Shown here one piece after another: positions 47,102-58,459 of a DNA stretch of 64,000 nucleotides (positions are counted from its first letter, which is position 1; each line of letters begins with the position of its first letter). Location of the stretch: positions 496,001 to 560,000 of the forward strand of contig NZ_LNQS01000010.1 in the NCBI RefSeq assembly GCF_001513785.1, in the 5' to 3' direction. Source of the stretch: Rheinheimera sp. EpRS3 (GTDB lineage Bacteria > Pseudomonadota > Gammaproteobacteria > Enterobacterales > Alteromonadaceae). The position numbers were made by a program, and so were the translations under genes. The notes under the pieces were generated by a model, which searched no databases, was not told the origin of the DNA, and worked only from the letters and a program-made list of their open reading frames with translations.

Positions 47102-48795
47102 TTTGCCAGCAGCCACAAGATGACCAGGCATTGCAGCAAGCAGCAGCTTTGCCAGAACCACAGCGGATGCAGTTCTATCAGGCTTTGCGGTGCCTGAAAC
47201 TTCGCATTGGGATGGCGTAAATCATATAAAAACTCAGATAGCGCCTGATAACGCAGGCTGGGGTCGGGCTGCAAGGCTTTTTCCAGTGTCCGGTCCAGCC
47301 AGGCGGGTAGCTCACTATCGGCAGATAACACAGACTGATATTGTAGTTTTTTCTGCGCTTTTAAACTTCTGCGCCGGGCAACCTCAGGCCCGTAAGGAAA
47401 GCGCCCCGACAGCAACTGATAGGTTAATACTGCCAGTGAGTACAGATCTGAGCGCTCACTGCCTGGCGCACCTAAAAAATACTCGGGTGCACAATATAAG
47501 GCCGTGCCAGGAATATCGCCGGCCACTTCGCCATCTGGCTGTAAACCGGCCAGCCGTGCAGCACCAAAGTCGATAATTTTAACGCTGCCCTGTGGCGTAA
47601 CCAAGATATTTTCCGGTCGTAAATCCTGATGCAATATTTCGCTGCGGTGCAAAGCCTGTAAGCCTTTGCCAATTTGTTCTGTCAGCGTGCGTATTTGTTC
47701 CAGAGTGGCTTTGGGGTGGTCGAGTTGCCATTGGCGCAGGGTTTGGCCATCAATATATTCAAATAAGGTATACAGCGCTGTGCGTGGCCTGTTGATGCTG
47801 GCCGGGCGCAATACGTAAGCACTGTTAACCCGTTTTGCTATCCATTCTTCGCGCAATAACCGCTCCAGATACTCAGGTTGTTCGGCCAAATCAATCGACG
47901 GTGCTTTTAATACCATCAGTTGGCCTGTTTCGCTGTCCTGCACCAGATACACATGGCTGCGGCTGCTTTGTTGCAGTGGCCGTATCATCTGCAGGCCGTC
48001 CAGGGTATCGCCTTGTTGCAGTAGCGGTGGCAAAGGCAGTTGCTGATCGATACAAGCCGGTAAACTGCTGTCTGCCGGCAGGGCATTAATACGCACCAGT
48101 TGCAGCGTAATATTATCTTTGCTGCCAGCGGCTAGAGCGGCGTCGGCCAGTTGCTGTGCCAGCGCTGATAAATCTGCTTGTTCTGGTCCAAGTAACGCCA
48201 TTAGCTGCGGCTGTGGTAACACTTCAAATAAGCCATCTGTCGCCAGCAGAAATACATCATCTGCCAGCAATGGCAGGCTATGGTAATCGGGTTCCAGCAC
48301 AGCGCCAGATCCAAGCGCCTGGCTTAAAAAACTGCTGCTGCCACGCCATACCCGGTGATCCCGCGTCAGTTGTTCCAGTTGCCGGTTACGCCACAGATAA
48401 ATCCGGCTGTCACCAACATGCAGCAAATGCGCATGGCGTTGCTTTAGGATCAGCGCACTAAAAGTGCAGACATAACCTTTGTCCGGATCGGCAGCATAAG
48501 GGCCATTGCGGTTTTGTGCATATAACCAGTTATGGCTGGCCTTTAACACCTGCAAGGCGGCATGCGGCACCGACCAGGCATCGCTGGTACAGTAGTAGTC
48601 GCTGAGAAAGCTTTTCACCGCGGTTTCGCTGGCAATCTGGCTAACGGTACTGGTGCTGATACCATCGGCCACCGCCAGCACTATGCCTTTGTTACTCAGC
48701 TGTGGTTCTGTGGGCAGGCAAGCGCCAAACCAATCCTGGTTCAGCGTTTTGCAACCTGCACTACTGTACTGGCCGATGGATACTTGCAACGACAT
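47098..48795 (-). CDS. PP2C phosphatase-Ser/Thr kinase fusion protein
   Basis: A 565-residue membrane-anchored fusion. The N-terminal PP2C-type domain (~1-230) has VADGIS, LLHVGDSRIYLWR and LLATDGLFEVL. A kinase domain (~265-530) follows, with VLKAP (lysine), HQDLRPENILV (catalytic loop with R for the usual K) and DFGAA. The C-terminal helix (LWFWQSCCLLQCLVILWLL) anchors it. Start 48795 lies two bases after the nirC stop. Its link to nitrite transport and reduction genes suggests phospho-control of nitrite assimilation, which is inference. Confidence 0.9.
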   Translation of the reverse strand: MSLQVSIGQYSSAGCKTLNQDWFGACLPTEPQLSNKGIVLAVADGISTSTVSQIASETAVKSFLSDYYCTSDAWSVPHAALQVLKASHNWLYAQNRNGPYAADPDKGYVCTFSALILKQRHAHLLHVGDSRIYLWRNRQLEQLTRDHRVWRGSSSFLSQALGSGAVLEPDYHSLPLLADDVFLLATDGLFEVLPQPQLMALLGPEQADLSALAQQLADAALAAGSKDNITLQLVRINALPADSSLPACIDQQLPLPPLLQQGDTLDGLQMIRPLQQSSRSHVYLVQDSETGQLMVLKAPSIDLAEQPEYLERLLREEWIAKRVNSAYVLRPASINRPRTALYTLFEYIDGQTLRQWQLDHPKATLEQIRTLTEQIGKGLQALHRSEILHQDLRPENILVTPQGSVKIIDFGAARLAGLQPDGEVAGDIPGTALYCAPEYFLGAPGSERSDLYSLAVLTYQLLSGRFPYGPEVARRRSLKAQKKLQYQSVLSADSELPAWLDRTLEKALQPDPSLRYQALSEFLYDLRHPNAKFQAPQSLIELHPLWFWQSCCLLQCLVILWLLAN

Positions 48796-48797
48796 GG

Positions 48798-49652
48798 TCA
48801 AACTTTGGCCAGATCTGCAGTGTTGCGGCTTGCTACGGTGGTCACCAGATTACGTTTAGGCGCAGTTTTATAGTGCGTGCTGTACAGCGTCAGGCCGGTA
48901 AAAGCCAAACCGCCAACCAGATTGCCAAGCGCTGTGGGGATTTCGTTCCAGATCATATAATCCATAATGGAAAAATCACCGCCCATCATCATGGCGAAAG
49001 GGAATAAAAACATATTCACCACTGAATGCTCAAAGCCCATAAAAAAGAACAACATAATTGGCATCCACATGGCAATGACTTTGCCGCTGACATGGGTGGA
49101 GATCATAGCGCCAACCACGCCCATCGACACCATCCAGTTACATAACATGCCGCGCAGAAAAATGGTCAGCCAGCCCACGGTACCATGTTCGGCGTAACCT
49201 AAGGTGCGGGCTTCACCGACGCCAGCCAGTTTCTGGCCTACGGCGTCGGGCTCTAAATGAAAGCCCATGGTTAAAATAAACGCCATCATGGCTGCCACTG
49301 TTAAAGCGCCAACAAAGTTACCGGTAAATACCAGCCCCCAGTTGCGTAGCACCCCCTTTACCGTAACGCCGGGGCGGCGGTCCAGTAAGGCCAGCGGTGT
49401 CAGCACAAAAACGCCGGTTAGCAAATCAAACCCCATCAGGTACAACATAATAAAACCAACCGGAAACAACATAGAGCCAACTAAAAAGGAGCCTGTTTGC
49501 ACGGCAACAGTTATCGCAAATACCGCCGCCAATGCCAGAATCGCGCCCGCCATATAAGAGCGGATCAGGGTATCGCGGGTAGACATAAAAATTTTTGCTT
49601 CGCCGGCATCGACCATTTTGGTCACAAACTCGGCTGGAACTAAATAAGCCAT
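48798..49652 (-). CDS. nirC: Formate/nitrite transporter (FNT) family protein
   Basis: A 284-residue integral membrane channel of the FNT family with about six helices. It has the signature GFEHSVVNMFLFP and an N-terminal MAYLVPAEFVTKMVDAGEAK. Its place near nirBD-cobA and before a kinase gene supports nitrite as substrate. It has its own hairpin-terminator leader (49705-49797). Confidence 0.88.
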   Translation of the reverse strand: MAYLVPAEFVTKMVDAGEAKIFMSTRDTLIRSYMAGAILALAAVFAITVAVQTGSFLVGSMLFPVGFIMLYLMGFDLLTGVFVLTPLALLDRRPGVTVKGVLRNWGLVFTGNFVGALTVAAMMAFILTMGFHLEPDAVGQKLAGVGEARTLGYAEHGTVGWLTIFLRGMLCNWMVSMGVVGAMISTHVSGKVIAMWMPIMLFFFMGFEHSVVNMFLFPFAMMMGGDFSIMDYMIWNEIPTALGNLVGGLAFTGLTLYSTHYKTAPKRNLVTTVASRNTADLAKV

Positions 49653-49704
49653 AGGTTCACCTTTTTCCGTTATGTTTAGTTATTCAGCTGCTGTTTTTGC
49701 ACAA

Positions 49705-49797
49705 CAAAAAAGGCGTCCGGATCATGCTGTATTATCAGCTGATCACGGGACGCCTTTGTCCTGAAACTGTTTTTTGTCCGGAGGTGCCTAACACCTC
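49705..49797 (-). promoter_or_regulatory. nirC leader: hairpin and intrinsic terminator (attenuator)
   Basis: On the minus strand, GAGGTG-ttagg-CACCTC (49797-49781) comes first, then a long hairpin AAAGGCGTCC...GGACGCCTTTTTT (49757-49705) ending in a T run. The terminator is before, not after, a gene, so nirC transcription must be regulated by read-through. The nirB leader has the same design, so both may respond to the NasR-like protein at 50090. The remaining spacer to 50089 should hold the nirC and nasR promoters; no gene seen. Confidence 0.7.
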
Positions 49798-50089
49798 TGC
49801 CGCATTTAACTAGGCAACTTTGATGCCAGCCTGAAATTTTCGCTTAATCGTCTAATTTGTCTTGGTTTTTAATAATACGCCTTTGCCGTGGCGGCAGCGC
49901 TAAGGGCCATAGTTGTGCATAGTAGCGCATTATTTGCACTGATTTGGGGCGTTTGCCAGTATTGGTGTTGTTATTAGCTGGCGCTTATTCAGGTTAAAAC
50001 GCAGCACTGGCAGCTTCTGGCATAGCCGGAAGGCGGGTATGGAACGAGCATTGCTAGACCTTAGCACGAAAAACTTTATTGTGTGATGT

Positions 50090-51379
50090 ATGAACCCTTC
50101 AACCGCGCAGTTTTTGCTGGCCGCGAAACAGGCAGAAATAAAAGCCCTGTTGCAGCTATCGGCTAACTGTCAGCTGGTAACCAGCATTAGCGAACTGGTG
50201 CATCAGCTGCAGCGTGAGCGCGGTATCAGCAATATTTTTCTCGCTTCAGGCTGTGAGCTGTTTGCCCGCCAACGCCAGCAGCAATTGCAGCACAGTATAA
50301 CGGCAGAGCAACAATTACGAGCCGAGCTGGAGCAGCATTACTTACACGCGGCACAGCCGTGCAGCAGTAGCCGTTTACTCAGTGATATTTGTCTGGCCTT
50401 GCAGGGCATGGATCATCTGGCTGAACTGCGCGAACAAATACACCAGCAAAAAATAACCCCCTTACAAGCCACCGAAGCCTATAGCCGCTTGATTGCCGCC
50501 TGGCTGGCCGTGGTGCTGGAGTCGGCTGATCTGGCCTGTGACGCCAGCATTACCCGCGTGCTGGTTGCCTTATTTAACTTACTGCAAACCAAAGAGTACG
50601 CCGGCCAGGAAAGGGCATGGGGTGCAATGGGTTTTGCCTCGGGCCAGGTAAGTACTGAACTGGCCGAGCGTTTATTATTGCTGCAACAGGCACAGCAACA
50701 CAGCGCTGCTGTATTTCTGGAATTTGCCAGCACCGCACAACAGCAGCAGTGGCAACTGCTGGAGGCAAGCAGTGCGGCTAAACAGTTGCAACAACTGAGA
50801 ACTATGTTGCAGCAACTGCCTGGCACGACAATGCTGGTGCCGGCAGTCAGTGATCTTTGGTATCAGTTTGCTACCGATCGTATGGATGCGATGCACCAGT
50901 TAATGGCATTACTGACAGCTGATTTACAGCAACTCACCGCTGCTACTGTAACTGCCGCTCAACAGCAGTTGCAGCAGCACCGGCATAAGCTAACCGAGCT
51001 GACCGCCTTGCCAGGCAGCTCGGGTTTGACTTTATTAATCGACCCCAGCATGCCGGGTTTATATGGCGCTTCGGTTTTACCGCAAACGACTAACGAACAC
51101 AGCATAAAAGCCCCCAGCCGTTCGTTCTATCAGTTGTTGTCGGAACAAGCGCAGCATATCTGCCAGATGCATACTGAACTAACCGATGTACGCCGGGCTA
51201 TTGGCGAGCAAAAACTGACAAATCGCGCCAAGTTGTTATTAATGCAATATAAAAAACTAACAGAAGAGCAAGCTTACCGCCAGCTGCAGCAAAGCGCGAT
51301 GCAGCAGCAGTGCAAAATAGCCGACGTCGCCGCCGCTGTGGTTAATGCTTTGCACAAAGCGAAAGAACAGAATGAGTAA
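50090..51379 (+). CDS. nasR: NasR-like nitrate/nitrite-sensing ANTAR antiterminator
   Basis: A 429-residue cytosolic regulator. The N-terminal NIT domain begins near residue 30 (LVHQLQRERGISNIFLASG). The C-terminal ANTAR domain, ~365-425 (DVRRAIGEQKLTNRAKLLLMQYKKLTEEQAYRQLQQSAMQQ), binds RNA hairpins. It should prevent termination in the nirB and nirC leaders when nitrate or nitrite is bound. It is very Gln-rich. The ribosome site is weak. Confidence 0.9.
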   Translation: MNPSTAQFLLAAKQAEIKALLQLSANCQLVTSISELVHQLQRERGISNIFLASGCELFARQRQQQLQHSITAEQQLRAELEQHYLHAAQPCSSSRLLSDICLALQGMDHLAELREQIHQQKITPLQATEAYSRLIAAWLAVVLESADLACDASITRVLVALFNLLQTKEYAGQERAWGAMGFASGQVSTELAERLLLLQQAQQHSAAVFLEFASTAQQQQWQLLEASSAAKQLQQLRTMLQQLPGTTMLVPAVSDLWYQFATDRMDAMHQLMALLTADLQQLTAATVTAAQQQLQQHRHKLTELTALPGSSGLTLLIDPSMPGLYGASVLPQTTNEHSIKAPSRSFYQLLSEQAQHICQMHTELTDVRRAIGEQKLTNRAKLLLMQYKKLTEEQAYRQLQQSAMQQQCKIADVAAAVVNALHKAKEQNE

Positions 51380-51391
51380 CTAACAGAGCGG

Positions 51392-51489
51392 CTTAGCTTT
51401 TTATCTTTAGTCGTTTCAGCTTGCTCGAAAATATCAATAACACTCTGCAGAAAAAAGTCACCGCAACGCGCGCTGCTGAAAACGTTCAC
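51392..51489 (-). pseudogene. Degenerate fragment of an RHH antitoxin gene
   Basis: The minus-strand translation CGDFFLQSVIDIFEQAETTKDKKL matches the C-terminus of the antitoxin at 52158-52421 (RGDYSEQSVTDVFEQAIAENDKL). DNA identity is clear between 51413-51478 and 52180-52246 (GCTCGAAAA, TAACACT, CGCGCG shared). The 5' two thirds are missing. A remnant of a second, closely related antitoxin gene or of a duplication. Confidence 0.7.
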
Positions 51490-51583
51490 AGCGTGTACAA
51501 AACATTCGCTAAATTACACCTTTTGTGTTTTAATTGTGTTAATTTAAATTAAACATATTGGTGTTTATCTGTGTTGGCTTTAG

Positions 51584-52117
51584 ATGCTAAATCCGTATCA
51601 GTCTGTGTTCAAGCGCTACAAACGGCAATTAAACACAATGACTTTTTGTCACAACCAAGCACTGTTTAAAATGAATACGGCGGCGATTTCATTACAACCT
51701 CTGGTATCAGATCGCGCTGATGCTTTTCCGGTAGCGGAAATTTGGCTTGCTGGCGCTACCACCGCCAAACTGATCGGCGGGGCAGTGCTTGAGGCTGCAT
51801 TTCATTGTGAACATGGCTATCTGCTGTTTGTTACCGATGATATTCCTTTTGAAGACACACTTAGCATTTACCTGATGAACCAGGATTTTCAGGTATTGGA
51901 CAGTGTTAATATTGGTGTGGCGTATTCTACCGGTAACTTCCATTTACTACGTGAACCGTCAGCACGTGAAGTACAGTTCAGTTTTTTAGGCGGCTGCAAC
52001 TGGCGCCTTACTTTATTAGCTACTCCGGAATTTTGCCTGCCGTTATTTAACGAGCCTGCGGGTGTGCGTCGCAAGCCCAGCTTTAAGCGTTGGTTTAAGC
52101 TAAGTTACTCGCGTTAA
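51584..52117 (+). CDS. Unknown protein between antitoxin gene and remnant
   Basis: A 177-residue soluble protein I do not recognise. The body (~35-150) is beta-rich (AEIWLAGATTAKLIGGAVLEAAFHCEHGYLLFVTDDIPFEDTLSIYLM) and the C-terminus is basic. None of the possible starts (51584, 51638, 51671) has a good ribosome site, so the start is uncertain. It lies between the antitoxin remnant and the intact antitoxin. Confidence 0.55.
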   Translation: MLNPYQSVFKRYKRQLNTMTFCHNQALFKMNTAAISLQPLVSDRADAFPVAEIWLAGATTAKLIGGAVLEAAFHCEHGYLLFVTDDIPFEDTLSIYLMNQDFQVLDSVNIGVAYSTGNFHLLREPSAREVQFSFLGGCNWRLTLLATPEFCLPLFNEPAGVRRKPSFKRWFKLSYSR

Positions 52118-52157
52118 AAATTATTGCCGTTCCTCTAATGCTAAGCAATAACGCAGC

Positions 52158-52421
52158 TTAGAGCTTGTCATTCTCCGCTATAGCCTGCTCGAAAACATCA
52201 GTAACACTTTGTTCAGAATAGTCGCCGCGGCGCGCGTTCTGCAGTCGCTGCTGCAACAAGGTTTCCAACTGCTGCGCAGAGTAGTTTTGGGCCTGTTCAG
52301 CCACCTCTTGTGGCAGTATTTTGTCCAGAATAAAGTCTTTTATGCTTCTACCCTGTAATGCTGCCATCGTTTTTAGTAGTTGGTGCTGTTCAAGCGCAAT
52401 CTCAATGGATAGTCGGCTCAC
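52158..52421 (-). CDS. Orphan ribbon-helix-helix antitoxin-like protein
   Basis: An 87-residue protein. The N-terminus (MSRLSIEIALEQHQLLKTMAALQGRSIKDFILDKIL) is the RHH DNA-binding fold typical of antitoxins paired with ParE/RelE toxins. The C-terminal acidic tail would cover a toxin. No toxin gene is adjacent on the same strand; the region downstream holds an opposite-strand gene. It is therefore an orphan or a decayed pair. Confidence 0.75.
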   Translation of the reverse strand: MSRLSIEIALEQHQLLKTMAALQGRSIKDFILDKILPQEVAEQAQNYSAQQLETLLQQRLQNARRGDYSEQSVTDVFEQAIAENDKL

Positions 52422-52704
52422 TGTGCGCTCCGGTTCTTACTGCAGAAACAGAGTTAAGTATAAACATGCGGGGATAATGTGCATTTGTGTATTGTAATGC
52501 TGGGTGTGACAAACTTATTGCTGTTCCCTGTTTTATCTACTAAGTTAAAACCACATAGCTGCCCGAGAGCGTTAAAGAATTAATAACAGGGAGGCCCCCC
52601 GATTGAAAAACTATTAATTAGTAAACTTAAAAGTTTGAAATTAATAAATACATAAAGCATCCAACATCCAAGATGCAGTAATACATATTCTAAGGAACTA
52701 GGTT
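52422..52704. other. AT-rich spacer before the second dCTP deaminase; possible RNA
   Basis: No ORF supported. Short hairpins occur: AAACTT-AA-AAGTTT near 52624 and GCATC...GATGC near 52658-52677. By analogy with AvcI/DifV, a regulatory RNA could be encoded here, but I see no clear similarity to the spacer of the first deaminase locus. Confidence 0.35.
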
Positions 52705-54201
52705 ATGGAACAACACGCGCCAGATAGTGAAATCATAATAGGATTAGTAACGCCTGTTGGTATCAATTATGACGATGTCCGCTCTAGATTCGAATCCTTG
52801 CTTAAAATGTACATGTACAAAACTAATTGGCTACATCTTAGTGAGTTAATGCGTGATATTTATAGTAAATCTAGTAAAAAGGAACAGTCAGAGAGCGAAC
52901 GTTTACAAGGTGCTATGACTATAGGAAACACTCTTAGAAAAGAAAGCAAAAGAGACGATATCATGGCGTTAGTAGCTATTAATGCCATTCTTTCGAAGCG
53001 GGAGCGCGATAAATCTCAATTACACAGTATGCCACTTAATAGAACTGCGCACATAGTTCGCTCATTGAAACATCCTGACGAAGTCGAAACACTTCGTACT
53101 GCCTATGGAAAGGGTTTTGTTTTGGTTGGTATCAGTGCTAAAGAGGAAAGCCGTATTAAATACTTAATTGAACAGAAAGGTATAAAAAATGAAAAAGAGG
53201 CAAGAGATTTAATTGAAAGAGATGATCGAGAAAATGACTTACCAACTGAGTATGGCGAACATGGCCAATCTACGAGAGACGTTTTCCAACTGTCTGATTT
53301 TTTCCTGACAATTGATACTGTTGAAGAGTTTGGGGATCAACTTCAGAGAATTCTTAGCATTTTGTTTGCAAAACCTGTAGCTCCTCCCATGATTGAAGAA
53401 TACTCAATGTTCATGGCTTATGCGGCGTCGTTAAGATCTGCTGATTTGTCTCGTCAAGTGGGAGCAGTAATCGTTAGTGCGAGTGGGGACATCGTTTCAA
53501 CAGGTGCAAACGACGTTCCAAAGTTTGGGGGTGGCTTGTATTGGCCGGGAACCGATGATAAGCGTGATTACATTCTTCAAAAGGACTCTAATGAAGAGGA
53601 AAAAAAGCTAATCATTTTTAAGATTCTGAAAGAGTTTGGTGCTTATAGTGATGACTTATCAGAAGAGCTGAATTACAAAGAAGCAAAGCGTCGGCTGAAA
53701 AATACTGGGATACTCGATATTACCGAATATGGGCGAGCAGTACATGCTGAGATGGAAGCACTCCTGTCAGCTGCTCGAACAGGCACATCTGTTCGAGGCG
53801 CTAAACTGTTTACGACGACTTTTCCTTGCCACAATTGCGCAAAACATATCGTTGCCGCAGGAATTGAAGAGGTTGTATTTATAGAGCCATATCCGAAAAG
53901 TTTTGCGAGTAAGCTACATGATGACTCGATAAACTTTGATGGGAGTAGTGGCAAAATTGGTGAGTGTAAAGTAAAATTTTCACAATTTGCTGGCGTTGGA
54001 CCTCGGAAGTTTCTTGATCTATTCTCAATGAGGCTTGGCAACGGTAGGAAGTTGACTAGAAAAGCGTCTGGCAAATTAGCTGATTGGGCCAAAGAAACTG
54101 CCGAACTAAGGATGCCGTTAGTACCAATGTCCTATTTAGAAATGGAATTTATGCTCGATAATGAGCTTCAACAGATAATTAAAAAATCAGGGGAATCGTA
54201 A
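52705..54201 (+). CDS. Anti-phage dCTP/dCMP deaminase, second copy (AvcD/DcdV-like)
   Basis: A 498-residue paralogue of the island protein at 11434. The N-terminal P-loop-like part starts EIIIGLVTPVGINYDDV; the deaminase zinc site is H347-A-E349 and PC375-HN-C378. Both proteins share IVRSLKHPxEVxxLRxxYG, LSDFF, ADLSRQVGAV, TGANDVPK, and DITEYGRxVHAEMEA. AAGGA precedes the ATG. It lies outside the mnmE island, between nasR and tusA. Its 3' end shares a base with a small ORF (TAATG). Confidence 0.88.
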   Translation: MEQHAPDSEIIIGLVTPVGINYDDVRSRFESLLKMYMYKTNWLHLSELMRDIYSKSSKKEQSESERLQGAMTIGNTLRKESKRDDIMALVAINAILSKRERDKSQLHSMPLNRTAHIVRSLKHPDEVETLRTAYGKGFVLVGISAKEESRIKYLIEQKGIKNEKEARDLIERDDRENDLPTEYGEHGQSTRDVFQLSDFFLTIDTVEEFGDQLQRILSILFAKPVAPPMIEEYSMFMAYAASLRSADLSRQVGAVIVSASGDIVSTGANDVPKFGGGLYWPGTDDKRDYILQKDSNEEEKKLIIFKILKEFGAYSDDLSEELNYKEAKRRLKNTGILDITEYGRAVHAEMEALLSAARTGTSVRGAKLFTTTFPCHNCAKHIVAAGIEEVVFIEPYPKSFASKLHDDSINFDGSSGKIGECKVKFSQFAGVGPRKFLDLFSMRLGNGRKLTRKASGKLADWAKETAELRMPLVPMSYLEMEFMLDNELQQIIKKSGES

Positions 54202-54344
54202 TGGCTGATAACAAATCTGAGCAAGTTGTACAAACTTGGCCGAAGTGGATGCAGAACTATCGTTTAACTCCTAATTCACCTAAAAAGGAAGCTACTGAGC
54301 TGCCCCAATCTAATAAGACGGGTAAATTAGCAACTACAGAATAA
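54201..54344 (+). CDS. Small companion protein of the second dCTP deaminase, 47 residues
   Basis: The start shares one base with the deaminase stop (TAATG). The product MADNKSEQVVQTWPKWMQNY... then RLTPNSPKKEATE shares the WPxWxQ...SPxK pattern with the 52-residue companion at 12953-13111. It is soluble, basic in the centre, and possibly disordered at the end. Conservation of position, overlap and motif at two separated loci supports a real gene. Function unknown. Confidence 0.7.
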   Translation: MADNKSEQVVQTWPKWMQNYRLTPNSPKKEATELPQSNKTGKLATTE

Positions 54345-54351
54345 TTGTCTG

Positions 54352-54396
54352 TTAATGATTAAAAAACGCGCTCTCAGCGCGTTTTTTAATCATTAA
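54352..54396. terminator. Bidirectional terminator between the deaminase operon and tusA
   Basis: A perfect 20-bp stem (54352-54371 with 54377-54396; inner part AAAAAACGCGC / GCGCGTTTTTT) with loop TCTCA. A and T runs on both sides allow termination in both directions. Confidence 0.9.
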
Positions 54397-54400
54397 GGTG

Positions 54401-54646
54401 TTAGCCTAACTTTTTTACCACATATCGATAAGGCAATTCATTGGTATCACTGCCTACTAGCTCGTGATCCATAAAGCGGCAGAATGCCGGTATATCGCGG
54501 GTGGTGGCTGGATCGTCGGCGATAATCAGTAAAGTTTCACCCACCTGCATTTTACGAATTTGCAGCCGTATCATCATTACCGGCTCTGGGCAGCGCATGC
54601 CTAAGGCATCCAGTGTTTGATCCGCGCGGCTGAAAATATCTTCCAT
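54401..54646 (-). CDS. tusA: Sulfur carrier protein TusA
   Basis: An 81-residue SirA/TusA-fold protein with the catalytic motif RCPEPVM (cysteine 19) and the sequence [19 protein letters not shown]. It passes sulfur from IscS to TusBCD for tRNA 2-thiouridine synthesis. Length and fold are canonical. Confidence 0.96.
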   Translation of the reverse strand: MEDIFSRADQTLDALGMRCPEPVMMIRLQIRKMQVGETLLIIADDPATTRDIPAFCRFMDHELVGSDTNELPYRYVVKKLG

Positions 54647-54726
54647 CGTTACTCCGGTAAAAGTCGTTGCCTGACTATTTGCTATAAAACATCGACGCTG
54701 CGATTAAGGTTAAAACATTGACAGCA

Positions 54727-54842
54727 CAGCCACAGACTACGAGCGTAGCGAATGCGACAGGCGAGGCTGCAGGAGCAGCAGCGCCCGGCTTTGCCATACG
54801 CCAGCTGTTGCCGCGTTCGCTGCGCTCGTGGGTCTGGGGCTG
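54727..54842. repeat. Imperfect large inverted repeat in the tusA-fadA spacer
   Basis: Arms at 54727-54760 and about 54808-54842 are inverse copies at most positions (CAGACTACGAGCGTAGCGAA against CAGACCCACGAGCGCAGCGAA). GC-rich, non-coding; resembles a REP/BIME-type or palindromic intergenic element. The rest of the spacer (54647-54935) holds no gene. Confidence 0.6.
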
Positions 54843-54879
54843 CGCCAGCGAGATTTGCGCCTAAGTCTGTATACTAATA

Positions 54880-54907
54880 AATAAGGGCCGTAAAAACGGC
54901 CCTTATT
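54880..54907 (-). terminator. Terminator after fadBA
   Basis: AATAAGGGCCG and CGGCCCTTATT pair around TAAAAA; on the minus strand it follows the fadA stop. Confidence 0.85.
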
Positions 54908-54935
54908 CTATGCGATTGTGGTTGTTGCTGCCAGC

Positions 54936-58269
<3,334 letters not shown>

Positions 58270-58307
58270 AATGGTGCTCCTTGGTCGCGTATGTTAGGGG
58301 TTTTCGC

Positions 58308-58387
58308 AACTGGTACGATGAGGTTGTCTTGCTCAGTGTGTCGCGGTTCGCAAAAAAATTCAACCGTTATTTAAACGCGTGTTTGAA
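58308..58387. promoter_or_regulatory. Candidate FadR- and PsrA-type operators of fadBA
   Basis: AACTGGTACGATGAGGTT (58308-58325) resembles the FadR consensus AACTGGTCCGACNTGTT. TTTAAACGCGTGTTTGAA (58370-58387) is close to the PsrA consensus TTCAAAC-N4-GTTTGAA, one arm base differing. Both lie between fadB and slt. Fatty-acid-responsive control of fadBA would be expected. Confidence 0.5.
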
Positions 58388-58459
58388 TCCGACAACGGTG
58401 GTCAGCAGTAACTATAGGTGGTATTTTTTCTTTTTCGTGTATTTATCGGGGTTATCACA

